Origin: CAVVXN01 sp963772585
GTDB lineage: Bacteria > Planctomycetota > PLA2 > JAEUHO01
DNA length: 64,000 nt
Direction of reading: 5' to 3'
Assembly (NCBI GenBank): GCA_963772585.1
Contig: CAVYXV010000009.1
Coordinates: 310,001 to 374,000, forward strand
The translations under genes were made by a program, and so were the position numbers. The notes beneath the pieces were generated by a model. The model was not told where the DNA came from and did not search any database. It saw nothing but the letters and a program-made list of their open reading frames with translations. This document shows positions 60,708-64,000 of this stretch, in pieces. Position 1 is the stretch's first letter, and every line of letters starts with the position of its first letter.

Positions 60708-62246
60708 CTAGTCGGCGCCGAAGCGCTTCGCGACGATGCCCTTGTAGCCCTGGACGGCGCTTCGCTGGAGGTAGAGGGCCAGGCCGCGCAGGCCCCCGAG
60801 TTCCTCGCCACCGCCGGCGCGTCCGGGGCCGCCGTGGATCATCTGCGGGAGGACGGTGCCCGGCGGCACGCTCTGCTCGGCGCCCTTGTCGCTCCCCACC
60901 CAGATGCGCCCGTTCCAGGGCGCGAGCTCGAGCACGGTCCTCTCGATCCAGTCGGCGTCGTTCGCGTAGACGCTCGAGACGAGACAGCCGTCCCCGCGGC
61001 GGACCAGGGCGGCGGCCTGCTCCGGGGAGCCGTCGTACGTCAGGAGCGTCTGGACGGGGCCGAACACCTCGAGTTCGTGGACGATCGCCGCGTCGGCGGA
61101 CCCGGCTTCGAGAAGCGTCGGGTGGACGAAGAAGCCCTTCTCGCGGACGGGGTCGGAGCCCCCGGCCACGGTCTTCGCGTGGGCGGCCAGGCGCCCGATG
61201 CCCTCCCGCACGTCGTCGAGCTGGGCGCGGCTCGCCAGCGGCCCCATCCGCGTCGTCTCCTCGGCCGGATCGCCCGTCACGATCCGGGCCATTTGCTCGA
61301 GAAGGGCCGCGCGCGCCTCCCCGAGGCGGTCCTTCGGCACGAGGATGCGGCGTACGGCGGTGCACTTCTGGCCCGTCTTCTGGCGCATGTCGAGGATGAC
61401 GTTCATCGCGAACAGCTTGAACGCCTCCGTGGAGGGGTCCGCGTCCGGGGCGAGCACCGCGGCGTTGAGGGAGTCCGCCTCGATGTTCGCGGCCACGCTG
61501 TGCCGGAGCAGGTTCGGGTTGCTGCGGAGCTTCATGCCCGTAGCGGCCGAGCCGGTGAAGGCGAGCGCGTCCTGCGGCCCGAGGTGGTCGAGCAGGTCGC
61601 CGGCGCTCCCGCAGAGAAGCTGGAAGGCACCCGGGGGGAGGACGCCGCTCTCCACCGCCTTCTTCGCCATGAGGTAGGCGACCAGCGCGGTGGGGGTGCC
61701 CGGCTTCTCGATCACGGGGACGCCGGCCAGGAGGGCGCAGGCCGCCTTCTCCCACATGTTCCAGGCGGGGAAGTTGAACGCGTTGACGTGGACGGCCACG
61801 CCGCGGCGGGGCACGAACACGTGCTGGCCCCAGAAGCGGGCGGTGCGCCCGAGCTGGACCCCGTCGCCGTCGGAGAGGAAACGCCGATCGCCCAGCGACG
61901 CGCCGCAGGCCCCGTACCAGGCCAGGGTCCCCGTAGCCCCGTCGATGTCGAACTTGGCGTCCCCGCGGGTCGTCCCGGCGTTCGCGATGGAGACCGCCAG
62001 CAGCTCCTCGCGGTGTTCGTGGAGGGCCTTCGCAAGGTCCTTCAGCATCGCGCCCCGCTCGGCGAAGGTGAGGCTCCTCAGCGCCGGGCCGCCCACCTCG
62101 CGGGCGTGGCGCACGACCGCGGCGAAGTCGATGCCGCCCGTCGAACCCTCGGCCATGGGCTCTTCCGTCGTGGCGTTGACCAGCGTCGCGGCGGGGCCCC
62201 GCCCCTTTACCCATCGGTCCGTCACGTAGCTCTCGAGCTGGATCAT
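60708..62246 (-). CDS. PaaZ-type aldehyde dehydrogenase
   Basis: A 512-aa NAD(P)-dependent aldehyde dehydrogenase of the PaaZ/PaaN class. It starts LESYVTDRWVKG and has VHVNAFNFPAWNMWEKAACALLAGVPVIEKPGTPTA, TGSAATGMKLRSNPNLLRHS and the active-site cysteine C295 in TGQKCTAVRRILVP. It lacks the C-terminal MaoC hydratase domain that PaaZ carries, so it would oxidise the semialdehyde only. The nearby genes hold no phenylacetate-degradation genes. ATG 62246 is the start of homology. Confidence 0.87.
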   Translation of the reverse strand: MIQLESYVTDRWVKGRGPAATLVNATTEEPMAEGSTGGIDFAAVVRHAREVGGPALRSLTFAERGAMLKDLAKALHEHREELLAVSIANAGTTRGDAKFDIDGATGTLAWYGACGASLGDRRFLSDGDGVQLGRTARFWGQHVFVPRRGVAVHVNAFNFPAWNMWEKAACALLAGVPVIEKPGTPTALVAYLMAKKAVESGVLPPGAFQLLCGSAGDLLDHLGPQDALAFTGSAATGMKLRSNPNLLRHSVAANIEADSLNAAVLAPDADPSTEAFKLFAMNVILDMRQKTGQKCTAVRRILVPKDRLGEARAALLEQMARIVTGDPAEETTRMGPLASRAQLDDVREGIGRLAAHAKTVAGGSDPVREKGFFVHPTLLEAGSADAAIVHELEVFGPVQTLLTYDGSPEQAAALVRRGDGCLVSSVYANDADWIERTVLELAPWNGRIWVGSDKGAEQSVPPGTVLPQMIHGGPGRAGGGEELGGLRGLALYLQRSAVQGYKGIVAKRFGAD

Positions 62247-62326
62247 GTGGCCTCCCGCGCCGCCCTTCGGGCCGCACACTCTATCCGCCCCACGGGCGCG
62301 AGGCCCGCCGACGGGGGAGCGCCGGG

Positions 62327-62332
62327 TAGGGT
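62327..62332 (+). promoter_or_regulatory. -10-like element of the WD40 gene (leaderless type)
   Basis: TAGGGT preceded by G, ending 6 nt before GTG 62339. A GGAGAG in the gap is too close to the start to act well as a ribosome-binding site. Confidence 0.4.
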
Positions 62333-62338
62333 GGAGAG

Positions 62339-64000
62339 GTGGATCCGACGTACGACGCGCCCCGCAACGCATCCGGCCGCCCAGCGGAAGACGAAGGGCC
62401 GATCGCCGGCCTCGTGGCCTGGGCCCGTCGGCACCGCGGCGCCGCGACGATCGCCGCGTCCCTATTGGCGCTCCTCGTCTACGGGCTCCTGCGCTGGAAC
62501 GAGGGGCGCGGGGAGGAGGTGACGCGGCTCCGCCACGCGGAGACCGTGCTCCGGGAGCGCCTGGCGCGCACCGAGGCGGCACGGCGCCGCGAGGAGGGCG
62601 GGGCGCTCCTCGCCCTGGCCCACGTCGAGCTCGAACGACGACCCGCGCTGGCGCTCCAGTTGGCGCTGCGCGGGAGCGCCCAGCGGCCGGGGCGGGCTGC
62701 GAGCGCGACGCTCGCGGGCGTCCTGACCCACCACCGCGAGGTCCACCGCTTCTACGCGCACGACGGTCCGGTTCGCGGCCTCTGCCTCGTGCCCGGCCGG
62801 CAACGGGTGCTCACGTGGGACCGGACCGGCCTCCTGCTGCTCGGCGACCTGGACACGGGCGCGGTGGTGGCGCGCCACGTCGTGCCCGGAGGGACGGTGT
62901 CGGATGCGCTCGTCCTCGACGGCGGGGCGGTGGTCGTCGCGACGCCTGCCGGCTCGCTCCACGTGTGGCGTCCGGGCAGCGACGGCGACGACGAGGCGTT
63001 CGACGTGCCCGTCGCCGAGGCCGCGCTGACCGCGCTGGCGGCGACCGGCGAGGGCGTGGCGGTCGGTGGATCCGACGGCCGGCTCCTCCTCGTGGACGCC
63101 GTCGGCGCGCGGTCCGTCGTCCGGGAGATCGAGCCCTCGGACGCGCCGATCGTGGCGCTCGCCGCGTCGGCCGACGGCGAGCTCGCGAGCCTCGACGGTG
63201 CCGGACGCGTGCGCCGGATCGACCCCGCCGACGGCACGGTGCGCTGGCGGGGGACGCTCCCGGGGGCGGACGCGGCTCGGGGGGACGACGGGGAGCCTCC
63301 CCGCGGGCGGCTCGCCTGGATCGGTCCGGACGGCGCGCTCGGCGCCTCCCTCGGCGTGGGACGCCTGCGCGTGTGGACGGCCGAGGGACATCCGGACGAC
63401 ATCGGCGGAGGGCAGGCGTCGTGCGTGGGCTGGGCCGCGGCCCGCGAGGCGGCGCGCGTGGCCGTCGATCTCCAGCCGGCGGACCCCTCGCATCGGGGGC
63501 CGGGCGCCGTGCTCGTCTGGGACGTGGGCCGCCCGGAGCCGGTCGCGCGCTTCGTCGGCCTGCCGAGGGTGCGCGGCGCGGCGGCGATGGCCCTCTCCCG
63601 GGACGGCGGGCGGATCGCGTGGACCCTCGGCGAGGGAGGGCTCGTCGCCGCCCGCGAGATCGCGAGGGACGGTGCGTTCACGCGCCTCGCGGGCCACCAG
63701 GGGAGGGTCGCCGCCGTGGCGTTCCTGGACGCGGCGGGCGACGGCCTGGTGACGATCGGCGCGGATCGGACCGCGCGGGCGTGGCGCGTCGACGGAGCGG
63801 ACGGCGCCACGGGGCGCGCGTGGCCGGGCGGTGCGTGGAACGCCGGGTTCTGGCGAGCGACGAGCGGGTCCTCCGACGAGACGGTCGGCGGCGCGCCGGC
63901 GTGGGTGGGCGAGGCGGGCGCCCGGCCTGGGGCGCTGGCCCTCTCGCCGGACGGAACGCGCGCGGCCCTGGTCGGAGTCGGGGGAGACCTCCGCGTCGTC
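62339..64000 (+). CDS. Membrane-anchored WD40-like repeat protein (3' end outside the window)
   Basis: An open frame of 554 codons that runs off the window end. GTG 62339 starts VDPTYDAPRNASGRP. One membrane helix follows (AATIAASLLALLVYGLLRW, about residues 33-51), then a coiled segment (LRHAETVLRERLARTEAARRREE) and WD40/beta-propeller repeats (HDGPVRGLCLVPGRQRVLTWDRTGLLLLGD, VGGSDGRLLLVDAVG, GHQGRVAAVAFLDAAGDGLVTIGADRTARAWRV). This layout matches the C-terminal part of planctomycete Ser/Thr kinase-WD40 proteins, but no kinase domain precedes the helix here. Likely a scaffold or sensor facing the periplasm. Confidence 0.75.
   Translation, partial: MDPTYDAPRNASGRPAEDEGPIAGLVAWARRHRGAATIAASLLALLVYGLLRWNEGRGEEVTRLRHAETVLRERLARTEAARRREEGGALLALAHVELERRPALALQLALRGSAQRPGRAASATLAGVLTHHREVHRFYAHDGPVRGLCLVPGRQRVLTWDRTGLLLLGDLDTGAVVARHVVPGGTVSDALVLDGGAVVVATPAGSLHVWRPGSDGDDEAFDVPVAEAALTALAATGEGVAVGGSDGRLLLVDAVGARSVVREIEPSDAPIVALAASADGELASLDGAGRVRRIDPADGTVRWRGTLPGADAARGDDGEPPRGRLAWIGPDGALGASLGVGRLRVWTAEGHPDDIGGGQASCVGWAAAREAARVAVDLQPADPSHRGPGAVLVWDVGRPEPVARFVGLPRVRGAAAMALSRDGGRIAWTLGEGGLVAAREIARDGAFTRLAGHQGRVAAVAFLDAAGDGLVTIGADRTARAWRVDGADGATGRAWPGGAWNAGFWRATSGSSDETVGGAPAWVGEAGARPGALALSPDGTRAALVGVGGDLRVV

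Overview
This window is about 64 kb of chromosome from a very GC-rich, Gram-negative bacterium. The gene mix best fits a deep-branching, high-GC member of the Planctomycetota or a close relative; Myxococcota is the main alternative. Supporting features are a fused SecDF next to yajC, a bacterial XPB helicase with a partner protein, an ECF sigma factor with a membrane-anchored C-terminal extension, a rhomboid protease with a soluble helical tail, and many HEAT/TPR/VWA lipoproteins. LpxH and three phosphate-porin-type barrels imply an LPS-containing outer membrane. I saw no transposase, integrase, phage gene or CRISPR array. Most of the window is ordinary, densely packed chromosome.

Layout: 1-480 holds 5S rRNA with a strong terminator, then tRNA-Ile(GAT) and tRNA-Ala(TGC) with their own promoter. 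586-4137 holds a secreted protein, nadB and hflX. 4217-9822 holds secDF, a small membrane gene and yajC (minus strand), mnmA (plus) and an HU-type gene (minus). 9907-14710 is a four-gene envelope cluster (VWA membrane protein and three lipoproteins). 14720-19297 holds a gingipain-like secreted protease, a small membrane protein and a polyprenyl diphosphate synthase flanked by a dispersed repeat. 19540-27626 is a phosphate-response island: phoB, phoR, three OprO/P-type porins and phoU. 27670-33721 holds a degenerate FolD homologue, the rhomboid protease, a DUF6941-like gene, a frameshifted esterase-PDZ gene and small membrane proteins. 33794-34375 is a 142-bp tandem repeat array built from the end of a tRNA-Val gene.

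34522-47022 holds a beta-CASP metallo-hydrolase, Lon, a phosphodiesterase-type membrane or periplasmic enzyme, an ACT protein, a CbpA-type DnaJ, LpxH, a radical SAM enzyme, DacB and RarA. 47074-55426 holds a MoxR/CoxE-like pair, a second clan-CD-like secreted protease homologue, a lipoprotein, the ECF sigma fusion and an inositol-monophosphatase-family enzyme. 55572-64000 holds xpb and its partner, small proteins, a PaaZ-type aldehyde dehydrogenase and a membrane-anchored WD40-like gene that runs off the end.

Two genome-scale patterns stand out. First, at least thirteen genes have a TANNNT -10-like hexamer (usually GTANNNT) ending only 6-9 nt before the start codon. This predicts widespread leaderless transcription and helps choose several GTG starts. 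Second, genes inside operons are joined by NTGA stop/start overlaps (GTGA, ATGA, TTGA). Two genes carry frameshifts that could be base-calling errors or real decay; reads are needed to tell.
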